Source of the DNA: Ascochyta rabiei
Lineage: Eukaryota; Ascomycota; Dothideomycetes; Pleosporales; Didymellaceae
Reading direction: 5' to 3'
NCBI RefSeq assembly: GCF_004011695.2
Contig: NC_082417.1
Span: 1,302,001 to 1,366,000 of the forward strand
Length of the DNA: 64,000 bases
The translations under genes were made by a program, and so were the position numbers. The notes under the pieces were generated by a model that had not been told where the DNA came from, did no database searches, and worked only from the letters and a program-made list of their open reading frames with translations. Within the stretch, counting starts at the first letter, position 1; each line of letters starts with the position of its first letter. This document shows, piece by piece, positions 35,197-47,498 of this stretch.

Positions 35197-36213
35197 ATGG
35201 CTAACTGTGTTCTAGGTGCTAGTAAGACCTATTATACCTACGCTAAGCATAAGCGTGTATGCGTTTATAATAATAACCTCTTTACTATAAACGCTAAGCT
35301 CTACTATACCTAGTGTAATTTTAAGCAGTATATTAACATACGTGTTCCTATTCTAGCCTCTTATCCCTAACTAATAGTAGCTAAGGTGTTAGTATGCGCT
35401 AGTAACGCCTATGTTAAGACGCCTAGCACCTAGGGTGTAGGCAGTAACAAGGCTAACTAGGGGCGTTAGCCTGTTTTCTACTGTAAGTTACCCCCTTGTT
35501 GCTGCTATAGGTTTTCCTTTCTAATGTAAAATTTTTACTAGGCGCCTACTATAAGCACTAGCAGGTGTACAAGGCTATACTTAACCTAGCCCTAGCTAAT
35601 CCTATACTAGCAAAGCAGTTAACCTCTACCTATACTGCCTGTTCCCCTACTAAGCCTAGTACCTAGGTTACTCTGCCTGCTACGCTGTTGTCTAGGCGTT
35701 GTGGTAGCAACTAACTAGATGCCTACCTCTAGCAGTTTGTAGCTGCTGTAGGGTTAGCCTTTTAGTTCTAGACTAAGCGCATAAACTATATAGAGGCAGT
35801 CTAGGCCTATACTACTATAAGAAGTTCTGTCTATATTAGGTACGTAGCTAACTAGATCTAAAGAATGCTATTAACTAAGTTAAGCGCCTGCTTACTATGC
35901 CCTACTGCTGCCTAGAGTACGCCCTTTTATCCTGCTTGTCCTGCTGCTACTGCTCTAACTCCTCTAACAAGCACTGCTTATCTGTCTACTAGCTCTGCTT
36001 GCTACCCTGCTATTACTGCTCTCCCTCTCCTGCAGAGTTGCCTACGCCCCTGTACTAGTGCTGCTCTCCCTCCCTTATAAGGTCCTCTACGCCCCCTTGC
36101 TGTTACTACTTCCCCTCCCCTATAGAGCTGCGCGCGCCTACCTGCTATTACTACTTACCTTCCTCTATAGAGCTGCGCACGCTTAACTACAACTTTAAGG
36201 AAATATTATAGTT
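35197..36213 (+). pseudogene. Antisense spliced gene of Gypsy-3, unknown function
   Basis: Opposite strand to gag-pol. The exons are 35197-35482 (start ATGGCTAACTG), 35542-35839 and 35885 to about 36213. Introns 35483-35541 (GTAAGT...TACTAG, with CTAATG branch) and 35840-35884 (GTACGT...TTAAG, with TAACTAA) join in consistent phase (1, then 2). Across about 300 codons every stop is TAA or TAG, as RIP of Gln/Trp codons would give. The first exon is Cys-rich and basic (KHKRVCVYNNNLFTINAKLY). The second has a helical stretch, and the third is Pro/Ala/Leu-rich with four in-frame 15-residue repeats. No known domain was recognised. The 5' end may lie further left. It is called a pseudogene because of its stops; whether undamaged copies encode a protein is an inference. 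Confidence 0.55.
36002..36181 (+). repeat. 45-bp tandem repeat, four units
   Basis: The units are 36002-36046, 36047-36091, 36092-36136 and 36137-36181. Each ends in a CTACG/GCGCG/GCACG-type pentamer and shares the pattern CCTGCTATTACT...CCTCTCCT...AGAGCTGC. The period is a multiple of 3, and the units translate to a 15-residue repeat (PAIT..LPLL.SC.R pattern) in the frame of the antisense exon 3. Confidence 0.85.
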
Positions 36214-39200
36214 AATATATAGTAGTACTATTAAGGTAGATGTAGAGGGTGGCAATAACAACTATATAGTTAACTGCTGCTGCTGCAACGCGTAAAACTA
36301 GGCCCTAGACATATCTACTGCTGCCTGTTATTCCTTATCTATAAATAATAACATCTTTTTTAAGTCTTAAGGCTTACTGCTAGTTGCTAGGTAGTGTGTA
36401 AGTAAGGCAGCGGTGTGCTATTGCTGTAAGGTCCCTAAGCTCTTCTGTGCTAGGCCTTATGCCCTATATAGTATCTCCTAATAGGACCCTATAAGGGTTA
36501 TTATAAATAATAAAAGTTTCTCCTTTTCTATATCTACTTCTTATATGCTGTGTGTATTACTATAAAGGCCTCTTAGGTCTTTATATCCTATAACGCTTCT
36601 AGTAGTTTCTATATTAGCTTTGTATATCCCTTCTATTTAACTAGAACCTATAACTTATTCTGCCTATAAGCCCTCTTTTCTTTTAAGATAGACTCTACCT
36701 CCTATTTAGCTAGGGTTAGGTTATCCTCTTCTAGGACAACTAGCAGGCCTAGTCTACTTTCCTGCAGGCGCTGTGTTAGTAACAGGTTAGAAGCTGCACG
36801 TTCTAGTAGGTCTATATACACTGTCTTGTAGAGGTTACCTAGCAAATCTAAGGTAACTATTAGAGGGGTAGGAACTGTAACTACTGTGTACTGGGCTTGT
36901 TACTAGTCTAGCTTCTAGCTTAGCCTATTAGTTTTTATATTATAGAAGGAAAACTACACCTTATCTTCTATATAGTACTACTCTACAGGCCTATAGCTAC
37001 AGTCTGTTATGTCCTAGGTATGTTGTTACACCTATGCTATAGCTGCCTAGGTAAGCTCTTTACCTTACTAGAGGTAGTCTAGGAAATAGACTACCTGTCC
37101 CTATAGTGTGTTCTAGCTAATAGTCAGTAGTACTGTTGTCTGCAGGAGGTCTACATTATACCTGTAGAGGAGCAGGTTAGAACTAACCCTAGTAACTAAA
37201 GAGTTGTAATTTTTAAGTGCTAGTTAGCAGGCTAGAAGATAGTTAGGCTAGTTATTCTGTTTAAAGTTAACTATAACCTGTAGGACTACCTACACCTCTT
37301 AGTTAGCACGCTCTGTCCCTCTGTCTGTCTAAAGGTAGTAGGCTGTAGAGAGCAGCTAGTCCACCCCTATAAGGCTACACAGCGTTATCTAAAAATGTCC
37401 TAGCTAGTCTAAGCTGCAGTCTAAGATTATAGAGCTAGGAAAGCCTTAGAACTACTACTACGTGTTGCAGAAGACCTTAGCGCAATATTCTGTAGTTATA
37501 GAAGTTATTGCCTTAAGCTGTACATACTTAGAAAGGTAATCTATAATAACTAAGAGATAGCGCAGTGCGTCCTTATTAGCCTAAGGGAGGTTAACTATAA
37601 AGTCTATAGAAATCTAGGACTAAAAATAGTTAGTAATAGGTAATAGCTAAAGTAAGCCCTACTGTTAGCGCTGCAATATATACGCGCTAAAATAGTAGTA
37701 GTTACAGATATAACACTAAACGTCCTATAACATCCCTTTCTAGTAGAAGTTACGTCTAATAATGTAGAATATAGCGTTAGCACCTAGATAGCCTATTAGG
37801 TTAGATTTGTGTGCCCTTTAGATTATTATAGTTGTAAGTAGCTTCTAACATAGAACCTATGTAACCCTACGCTATAGTAGTGTGCTGTAAGCACTAAGTA
37901 TACAATCTATAATTTACTAAGTAGTCTTAGCCTTAGGAGGGAACTAGCAGGCCCTATTATAGATAGTGGACAGGCGTACTATATACCCTACGTCCTGCTA
38001 AACACCTTTATTCTACAGTAATTATATATGTATATTAATAAAAAGTAGAAGTATACTAAAGTCTAGTGTACTAGTTACTAATACTAAAACTAGGGTTATT
38101 ATCCTATAAACCCCCCCTAACCTCCTATTATAGTCCTATTCCTAGCAGCTTAGCGCATCTAGTTAGGCTGCTAGGCGTCCTAGGTGGAAGCAAAGGTTGA
38201 AACAGAACTTTAATAGCTCCTCTGCCTATTAGTGCTGCCTCTTACTTAGCCTGCGTGCTGTAGTAAAGTACTAGAGGTTCTTATAGTTAGTTAGGATAGT
38301 AAACAGCCTAGCAACAGACCCTAATTTAGCTGCCTAGACCCCTAGGCACTTTATAACAGCAGTTAACTCCTTATTATAGATAGTATAGTTCTGTTATTCT
38401 ATTATAAGTATAGTAGAGTAGTACGCTACTAGGCAAAGCACCTTCCTATGCTATTAAGAAAGGCAGCTGCCTAGCGCCTTACTAGAGTAGTCTGCCTCTA
38501 ATAGTATTTCTTGCTTAGGGTCCTACTAGGCTAGGACTAGTTCTGTTATAAATGCGTTCTTTAGCTAGTAGAATGCTGCGTCTATCTCCTACCCCTACCT
38601 AAACAGGGTATCCTTCCCTGTAAGTTAATTAAGTAGAGCAGCAATATTAGAGAAGGCTGGGATAAAGTCCTAGTAGAAGTTAGTAAACCCTAGGAAACTG
38701 TAGACCCTGTGTAAAGACTGTAGGGCTTCCTAATTATAGATAGCCTTAACCTTCTTAGGGTTAGAATAAATGTCCTTTCTAGCTTCTATAATATATCTTA
38801 GGTAGTGTACTTCCTTTATTATAAATAAGCACTTCTTAGGATCTAAATACAGCTCTATATTGCGTAGGAGCATATAGACTCTGCTAACCTTCCCTAAGTA
38901 GTCTGTCCTAGACCTGCTACTGTAAACTAGGACATTATCTAGGTACGCAGTAGTATAGTTGCCTAATATCTCTTAAAGCGCGCTGTTAATGTAACGCTAG
39001 AAGGACGCTAGTGCCCTAGCCAGGCTAAACAGGCAGACTAGCTACTTAAAGAGCCTAAAACAGGTACAGAACGTAGTAAGGTGCTTGTCCCCTTCTATAA
39101 CACAAATCTAGTAAAATGCTAAACAGATATTAACCTTAGAGAACTAGTAGGCACCCCCTAGTGTATGCAAGGTCTCCTTAATAAGAGGGAGTAGGTACTA

Positions 39201-40145
39201 GTTAGTAATTATAATGCTATTAAGTGCGTAATAGTCTACGCACATACGCTACCTACTAGAGAACTTTTTAACTAGCAGGACTAGAGCCCCTGCTAGGGAA
39301 GAGGAGGTGTAGATCTACCCCTTGTCTATTAGTGCTAACACCTGTTTCTGTAGCTTAAGTAGCTAGTCTCTTAGTATGTTATACAGAGGGCCCTAGGGTA
39401 GAGGCTTCTCCTTTCTAGACTAGTTACGTTACAACTATATGTAGTAATCTATCTAGCCCCTATATAGAGAAAGGCTAGAGGCCTTACTCTTATTAAATAG
39501 GTTCTAAAACTAGACTACCTTAGGGGGAAGAGGGTCTACCTCCTCTGCCGTCCCTTACGCTCCTAGGGATTAAACTAAGAGGATCTTAGTAATGTTGTAG
39601 AGGCTTGTAGAGATAAACCAGTCCCTAGGCAGGCGCTTCTAGAGCCTATTAGCTAGGGTCTTGTTAAACTTAGTTACTAATAGGAGAGCTATATAAACGT
39701 TTGCTGTACACTGTAATAATTTATAGATAATAAGGTTCCCTGCCTGTTATATCCTTAGTGTGCCCTTTTCTGCATCTAATACTACGCCCTCTTATTAGAG
39801 CTAGGGTTTCCCTAAAATAATATCCTAGCTTAGACCTAGCACTACGTAGGCTATAGCCTGCAAGCACTACCTATCTAAGTTGTACCTAAACAGGACTAAA
39901 CAGGAGATTACAGACTTCCTACTAGTGCCTACTGCTTACGCTAAGTGTTATAGCAGCACCTTAATAAAGTCTCCTCCTAAGCGCGTAGTAAAGTTATTAC
40001 TTACTATACTAAAGTATTTACACCCTAAGTCTACTAGCGCGTTAGCCTAAATTACCCTATTAATAAATAACAGAACGTAGAATAGGGGCTTGTTTATAGA
40101 GTCTGTAATAGCTCCTCTAGCAGCCTATAATGCCCCTGTACTAGT

Positions 40146-40342
40146 TGTTAGGCCTACTCCTTCCGCTTGTTCCGCATAAGGAGCCAAGGGTCCAATTGCG
40201 TAGCAGGGGTGGCGTAACTATATAGCCTACGTAAATTGCTCTAATCCTTTTAGCAGCAATTTGTCTATCTATAACCTGCAAATACACACTCTATCTTTAA
40301 ATGCTTAATAACGTGCCACCCCTCTAAAAAGAGATCCTGATA
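40146..40342 (+). repeat. 5' LTR of Gypsy-4
   Basis: 197 bp, TGTTAGGCCTACTCC...GATCCTGATA. It matches 47302-47498 except at scattered transitions. Confidence 0.9.
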
Positions 40343-43300
40343 TTCGAATTGCTCCCCACTACACGTTATTAAAATGCAGACTAGACAACAGAGCCAACGT
40401 GCAGGTTGGTCTGAAAGCGGTCAACCCTCAGGTACACCAGTACCCTCCGGACTCATCGTCGAGGAAGACACTGCTACCGCTCGCATCTAAAGCCTACCTT
40501 CCTTAGTAGAAAGGGACGTCGCAGAAAACGCCAGACTAGTTGAAGATGGAGCAACCTAGCAGAGACCAGGAGGGCATCTAGTAAACCCTCCTAGGACACA
40601 AACACCTATAATGGTCTAGAACAATGCACCATTGTCTCTAATAGACCAGGAACTGGAAGACCTCCGCCTATAGCTAAGAAACGCCTAGAAGAAAAGCAAG
40701 ATTAATTAACTCTGTTAACTAAGGGCTAAGTACAAGTCGGGAGACACGTTAGTCCTCCCTCCAACTTTAACTCTACTAAGGACCCTCGCAACAACATCCT
40801 CAGGCCTATTAGCCAACCTTCTAAAGCCAGATCTACCCTAAAGATACAATAAGAAGTCAAGAGCAGAATACAACTGCTAGGAATACGACTGCAAATCGTA
40901 TTTCCTACGTTCTCTAATCAACTTTACAAAGGAGAACTAAAAGGTGGATTTTAAGGCAATGTACCTTTCTAAGCCACTAAAGACTCTATAGAAATCCTAT
41001 TGCACAACAGAACAGACTAGTTCTCTATCCTGGCGACTAACCTGGGAGATACTGAAAACTGTTATATTAAACGCCCTAGGAACGCTGTCAGAACAGAAAC
41101 AGCAAGCCTATAAGACTCTTAAGCGAATCTAGCAAAAGCCAAACCAGTCACCTACAGATCTGCTAGATGCCCTTCGACCCTTATAGGAGGAACTAGGCTC
41201 AGCCCAAACTCTAGAGCTTTAAGTGATAGAGTACATCTCGTCTCTGCGCAAAGACATTTAGAGAGACCTGTTCCTACTCCCAGTTAACAGACACAACACT
41301 CTTCTAATAGTAGAAGAACATGCCAACGTTATCTACTGCAGAAAAAATCTGGACAAGGAGGCAAAGGCTACTTCTGTAAAGAGGTGGCCACTAAAGGCTA
41401 GAAATAAGAGTAATAAGGCGGGGGAAGCAGAAAAACCCCTAAAGAAACAGAAATGGGCTGATAGGGGCTATAACGGACTGTCCGCACACAGAACCACCAG
41501 TACCTAAGACAAAGGCAAGGGTTAGACCTGTTATAATTGCGGAAAGTTCAGTTACACTACAGCTAAGTGCCAAAGCCCTCTAAAGGACAAGGGTGATACA
41601 GCTAACCAGAAAGAAACTACTACAGAATTAAAGGAAGGCTTAAACACCAATTTAGGAAAAGGGAAAGGGCAGAAAGACTAATCCCATACCTTTCCGCCTA
41701 CATTACGTTAAACTAGGAAACAAGGGACCTAGGGAAATTAAGGGAAGCCCTTTACCCCTATCCCTCTTAGTTATTAACTGTGCAATGCACAGTTTAATCC
41801 TCTAAGCCTATAGAGGCCATAATCGATAGAGGTTCCTAGCTGAACTTGATGTCAGCTACGCTAGCAAAGGAACATGATCTCTAAGTAGACCCCCTGCCTA
41901 AGCTGCTGGCTAAAGGCGTAGATAGGGGTAGATTGACAGTGTATAGTACCACGACAGTGGATATAACTATCACTAATTTACATAGTTATAAAGAGACCTA
42001 TCAAGTACCATTTGTGGTAACAGACCTTTAAAGATACTTAGTGTACTTAGGTCTTCCCTAGATTAATATGTTTTATCTAAGGATTAGCTACGTTACTAGA
42101 CGTATGCTCTTTTAGAGGAACAAGGACAACAGGTTTGTCCTGTTTACAAAGGTGGCTACAGAAGACGCTGAGCAGTTCAAGAGCAGTATAAGAGAACCTA
42201 ATACAGACGTCTATGCGTGCCTTGTTAACTTCGTAGGCTATAGAGGGTTAGAAGATAACACTATAGGTTATTTACCTCTAGAATATGTAGAGTTTGCAGA
42301 TATAGGCTTAGAGGAGGACTCTAAGAGTCTCCTAGAGCATAGCTACCACGATCTGTCTATAACTCTAACACCTAATAGTGTTCTACCTTACTAACTATTA
42401 TACAACCTCTTAGTAACTAAGCTAGAGATACTTTAAAACTATCTTTAGGAGTATATGGCAAGAGGATGGATACGTTGGTTAAAGTCTCCAGCAGGGGCAC
42501 CTATACTCTTTGTTAAGAAGAAAGATAGCAGCCTAAGACTTTGTGTTAACTATTAGGGCCTTAATAAGGTCACGGTTAAGAACCGACACCCACTACCCCT
42601 GATTACAGAGTCACTAGAGAGGCTCTCTTAGGCGAAGTATTTTACTAAGCTTAATGTAAGAGAGGCCTACTATAGGATTCGTATTGCAGAGGGAGATAAG
42701 TAGAAGACTGCTTTCTGTACTAGATACGGACACTATAAGTATACTGTCATGCCTTTTAGCCTAACTAACGCCCCTGCCTAGTTTTAAGCATATATTAACC
42801 ATGCTCTTATAGGACTAGTTAACATATGTTACATCGTCTATTTAGATAATATCCTAATCTATTTGGGCATAAAAGAAGATTATATACAGTATGTAAAGGA
42901 TATACTATAAAGACTGCGCGAGTCTAAGTTATATATTAAACTTAGCAAGTATAAGTAGCACACTTAACGCATAGAGTACCTTAGATACGTAATCAGCCCT
43001 AAAGGGGTCAGTATTAACCCAGAACGGGTGAAAACGATCCAGGAATGGCCACAACTACAAACAGTCTGTAATATTTAAGTGTTTATTAGTTTTATAAATT
43101 ACTATTAACAATTTATCTATAGTTTCTCTAAATTGGCCTTACTATTGACTGAAATGACCTATAAGACCCCAGGATCTGCTAGGGGGGGTCCGGCAATAAG
43201 AAGAGAGGAAGGCCAGAAAATGGACATCGGAGAAAAAGGCAGATCTGCCTTCCAGAAACTTAAGGACGTGTTCACCCAAGTTCCTATACTCTCCTACTTT

Positions 43301-45767
43301 AATCCTTGTTAGAAAACAAGAGTAGAGGTAGACGCGTTAGGAGGCGTAATCTTAGGCATTTTGAGCCAGTATGTGCCAGAAGGATCCGGAACAGGTTAAT
43401 AGAGGCCTATTAGTTTCTTTTCTTGTAAATTGATCCAAGCGGAATACAATTACGATACTTATAACAAGGAACTGCTTGCAATTATTAAGAGTTTAGAGTA
43501 CTAGCGTTACTACCTTAAAGGTATACACTTTGAAATCCTTACAGACTATAAGAACCTAAAGTAGTTTATAGAAACTAAGACTCTTAACTATTGCTAGATT
43601 TAGTCCTATCTGGCCTTGACTCAGTTTAATTTCACCCTTACCTACCAACCAGGGACTACTAATCCTGCAGATGGACCCTTAAGGCAACCAGATTATAAGG
43701 CAGAGACAGAGAAACCTTCACTAAAGTACAACGAAGCTTTTGTCCAGCCTCTTTAAGATTTGTTCTCCTCTAAAGGAAAGAACAACTTCCTTATGTCAGC
43801 TGTTACAACACAAGCATCTCTAAGGTCTAAAGAACAATCAGAAATTGTTAAAGCCCTCTAGAAGTTCCAAGCAAAGGAAAGTACTGCAACTAGGGATCCG
43901 CACAACTATAAGGAAGAATCTATAGTTAAACTAGACTTAGATACAACCTCTAATAGATATAACACTGAAACGGACTATAATAACCTAGAACAACTTGCTA
44001 CGGGCAACAAGGCCTTAAAGCACTTGACTACTCCAGAAGAGAAGTCTAAGGCTCTCTAAGAGTGCTATGACGATCCACTCGCAGGACACTTTAAGGTTAA
44101 GAAGACACTAGAGAAGCTTTAACAACGCTACAAGTAGAAGGGGATAAGGAAGGATGTAGAAGACTATTGTAATAACTGTTTAGTATGCAAGAAGGCAACG
44201 CTAGCACGTTACAAACTATATAGTCTTCTAGCACCTCTAACTCCTCTAAACGCAGCCTAGGAGAGCGTAACAATGGATTTTATTACAGAGTTACCTTCTA
44301 GCTGCCTAAACAATTAGGTATATAACGCTATCTTAGTAGTAGTATACAGACTTACTAAAATATCTTACTACATTCCAGCCAGGGCAGATTGGGATGGAAC
44401 GGACCTAGCCTAATCCTAGATAAGAGAAGTAATACGCTTACATGGTGTCCCTAAAATAATAATTTCAGATAGAGGACCACTTATGTCAGCTAAGCACTAG
44501 GATACTTTCTAACACTACTTAAATTTAAGAAGGGTGTTAACGTCCGCTTACTACCCACAAACGGATAGACAAACCAAAAGACAGAACCAGACACTTAAAC
44601 AATACCTAAGGTGCTACTGTTGCCTAGAACAAGACAATTAGAGCCTATAGATATTAGTTGCGGAGTTTGCGTATAACAATAGCATACATATAACTACAGG
44701 CACTACACCGTTTAGAGTATACCACAGCATAGACCCTATTAGTCCTAACTAGCCCAGTATGCCTTACGGGAGCGGGGAATCACCCCTAGGGCAACAAGTA
44801 GCTACAAAGGTTATCGCTTTATAACAGAAGTGTAAGAGGAAAATTATTACTGTAAATAAGTACTAAAAGTTATATGTAGATAAGAAACGCTTGCCGCATA
44901 CGTTTAAAATAGGGGATTAAGTTATAGTTTTAAATCAGCATATAAGATTAACAAGGCCTAAGAAAAAGCTAGACTGGAAATACTTAGGACCAGGCCACAT
45001 AGTGGACCAATATGGCCTAACAGCATTTAAAGTTAATCTTCCAGGCCTACAGAGCGTACATCTAGTCTTCTATGCGTCCTTACTAGAACTATATAATCTA
45101 AGGGGTCTTATTCCACACCTAGAGACTCTGATTGTAGACACATTGCGCAAACACAGCAATAATGTTTACAATGTGGACATAATTCTAGATAGGCGCAAAG
45201 GAGACAACAATTAGTAGGAGTATTTAGTAAAATAGACTAGCTATAGAGAAGAATAAAACTTATAGGAGCCTAGCCAAAATATCTCTAGTAACATACTTTA
45301 ACAATTTTAGAAATCTAAAGGCATTAAGCCTAAGAGAAATCCTAAGGGGAAAGAGACTACTAAGCGTTAAGGGCGACCCCCTAAAAAGAAGAGGGATAAG
45401 CAAAGGCAATAAGAGGATCCTAAGGAGACAACGTACCTTCACTAGTTTTCCTACAGGGTTTTTAGGGTGTTTAACGGCGTTAAACTCCAGGACTACCTTA
45501 GCCTACCTTGTAAGCCTAGGTAAAGGTCTATAATAGACCATAAGGAACCTATGCCATCTATAACACCTCTATAGAAATCTTATAAGGTTAAGGGAATTCT
45601 AACATTATAAGAAGAAAACATTTTACAAAAGTAAGTACTCTATTAAATTTAAGCCTAAGGCTTAGGTATGTCTAGGATTTCTAAGGGAAATCTAACTATA
45701 GAAATTGTTTACAGTTATAGTATTGTTAGTATTATAATAGTCTATAATAGACTATAATGCAGCACCC

Positions 45768-46637
45768 TTACTCCCTTCTAGCCGCATTGTGGTTATCTAG
45801 CTTCTTCTGAAGCGCCTTAATCTTCTTAGTCGCAGCCGTCTTCTTAGCGCTAGAAGAAGCCGCCTTCTTACTTAAGAGCACGGCCATCTGAGCAGTCAGG
45901 GCGTCGCTAAGCCTCTTAAACTCGCCAGCATGGTTAGGGACGTGCTTGCGGACCCTGGCCTATAAGGGGTCAGAATAGTCTATTAGGGAACAGAGGGAGT
46001 ATACATACCTTCTTACGAGAGGTATTAACCTCCTTAGCCAGCTTCTTAGTAATAGTGTTCTTAAGGGCGCGCTTACTAACCTTAGCCCAGGCCAACACAG
46101 ACTTCTTGCTGCGTTGGCGTTGATTAGGGCAAAACTCAGATTAAGGATCCTTATCCCTACTAATGGCAGCAGAGTGTAGGTAGAGATAAGCAGCGTAAGG
46201 GGTGTACAAACTACCTATAATGAGTTATAATAGACTAAAACAACACTAAGGGACAACTTACTAGGAATAGGCCTGCAAAATAGACTAAGAGTGCAACATA
46301 AGGTTATACTTGGCCGCCTTCTTCTTAGGAACAGTTATAGGGCGCAAAGGACGCACGCTATTGACCTTAGGGGCCTCTATGTTGAGGACGCCATCTTCCA
46401 AATTACAGAGGATGATGCGGATCTTACCAAGCTGGTTGTTATAGTCCTTATGGAGCTGTTAAAGTTAGTTATTACAACCTATAATAGATTATAGTTAGTC
46501 TAAAGAATAAAAATATATACAGCAATGCACTCTTAGTTAGCAGAGAAGCACCTAAAGCAGCGCATGACCTGTTCCTTGTTACTAGAAGCTGTCTCTAGCT
46601 GCCAGGACTTGTACAGGTTGCAATTGTCCTTAGTAAG
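45768..46637 (-). pseudogene. Antisense multi-exon gene of Gypsy-4, unknown function
   Basis: Opposite strand to gag-pol, between the chromodomain-like tail and the 3' LTR. The exons are 46637-46521, 46455-46262, 46210-46009 and 45959-45768 (117, 194, 202 and 192 nt). The introns are 65, 51 and 49 nt with donors GTATAT, GTAAGT and GTATGT; the first and third show CTAAC and CTGAC branch sites. All phases agree and give 234 residues plus stop, with only three internal stops (TAA, TAG, TAA). Exon A has Cys pairs (MRCFRCF; NCNLYKSW). Exon B contains LEDGVLNIEAPKVNSVRPLR and basic patches. Exons C and D are Lys/Ala-rich with a probable coiled coil or basic helix (KKIKALQKKLDNHNAARRE at the end). 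An upstream 5' exon is likely but not found. It is richer in GC than the flanks. No known family was recognised. Confidence 0.6.
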
Positions 46638-47301
46638 CTAGGCATAAACACAACTAACCCTGCCACAATGCTTAAATTAACTAGAAGTAAAGCTGCAAAT
46701 GCACTAAACGTAAAGCTAAATAGACTAGACGCTATTATAGGCTATATCGTTGCTAACTGCGTTTAAATCTATAGTTGCGTGTGGCCTTAACAGAGAAAGG
46801 GCTTAGTGGTGGTAGTGTGGTAGGCTTAGGGCTGGGAAATGCTTATATGGTGCGGTTTAATTCTAAAGAACTTAGTTAGCCACCTATAGGACCCTAACGA
46901 CCTACAATAACCTATAAGGACACATTCCAGAACAACAAAGGAAAATCTATTTAAGCTAATAGATATTATTAACTTACTAAAAAGAGGAGTAGAGTGTAGT
47001 AGTAATAGTCTAAAATAGGGAAGTACGATAGTTATACCTGGACCCTGAGCTAGCAGCACATAGACCCACTTATTTTGCAGGCAACTGCGCAAAATCAGAG
47101 GTGAGAGAAGAAGTGAAGTGAAGGTGAAGGTGGAGGAGGCCGAATCCCCCAACAGGTTCGAGGAAAATCCTTCCACCACTAAAACACGCACCTAGGGTAA
47201 CAGCAATGCCCTGTAGACCATAATGGTCCATAATTACTTACTTAATCTCAAAAGCCTACCATCTTGGTTACTTGGGACAAGCAACCCTAGAAGGGGGATA
47301 T
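46638..47301. other. Gypsy-4 segment between the antisense gene and the 3' LTR
   Basis: It would hold the promoter or first exon of the antisense gene. A reverse-strand open frame (47191-46826) is hydrophobic and not convincing as a protein. It ends with the polypurine tract of the retroelement. Confidence 0.35.
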
Positions 47302-47498
47302 TGTTAGGCCTACTCCTTCCGCTTGTTCCGCATGAGGAGCCAAGGGTCTGATTACGTAGCAGGGGTGGCGTAACTATATAGCCTACGTGAATTGCTCTGA
47401 TCCTTTTAGCAGCAATTTGTCTATCTATAACCTACAAATACACACTCTATCTTTAAATGCTTAATAACGTGCCACCCCTCTAAAAAGAGATCCTAACA
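47302..47498 (+). repeat. 3' LTR of Gypsy-4
   Basis: 197 bp, TGTTAGGCCTACTCC...GATCCTAACA. It shows the intact TG...CA ends. Confidence 0.9.

Larger units (their letters stand above)
40146..47498 (+). mobile_element. Gypsy-4: Ty3/gypsy chromovirus-type element with an antisense gene
   Basis: 7353 bp. LTRs 40146-40342 and 47302-47498 (197 bp each), TSD CTAGT (40141-40145, 47499-47503), polypurine tract AGAAGGGGGATAT before the 3' LTR. On the + strand: gag from ATG 40374; a zinc knuckle at 41529-41570 in which the His is Tyr (CYNCGKFSYTTAKC); protease IDRGS near 41825; reverse transcriptase 42480-43000 with VYLDNILIY (second Asp changed to Asn); RNase H 43310-43600; integrase 44150-44850 (MDFITELPSS, SDRGP). 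The tail has a chromodomain-like stretch near 45215 and an AT-hook-like RGRPPKKKR near 45370. It is the least decayed gypsy copy here, so probably the youngest. Inserted in Gypsy-3. Confidence 0.92.

Noticed and set aside
40343..40359. Sequence after the Gypsy-4 5' LTR resembling the 3' half of a tRNA
   Set aside because: It reads in the sense rather than the complementary orientation expected of a primer-binding site, and no tRNA cloverleaf could be built.
42152..42394. Short open frame in Gypsy-4 as an independent gene
   Set aside because: It lies between protease and reverse transcriptase in the gag-pol frame and is simply a stretch that escaped RIP stops.
46826..47191. 121-codon reverse-strand open frame as an envelope-like gene of Gypsy-4
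   Set aside because: No signal peptide or ordered hydrophobic segments of a fusion protein were seen, and the composition looks like chance; it may instead be promoter or leader of the antisense gene.
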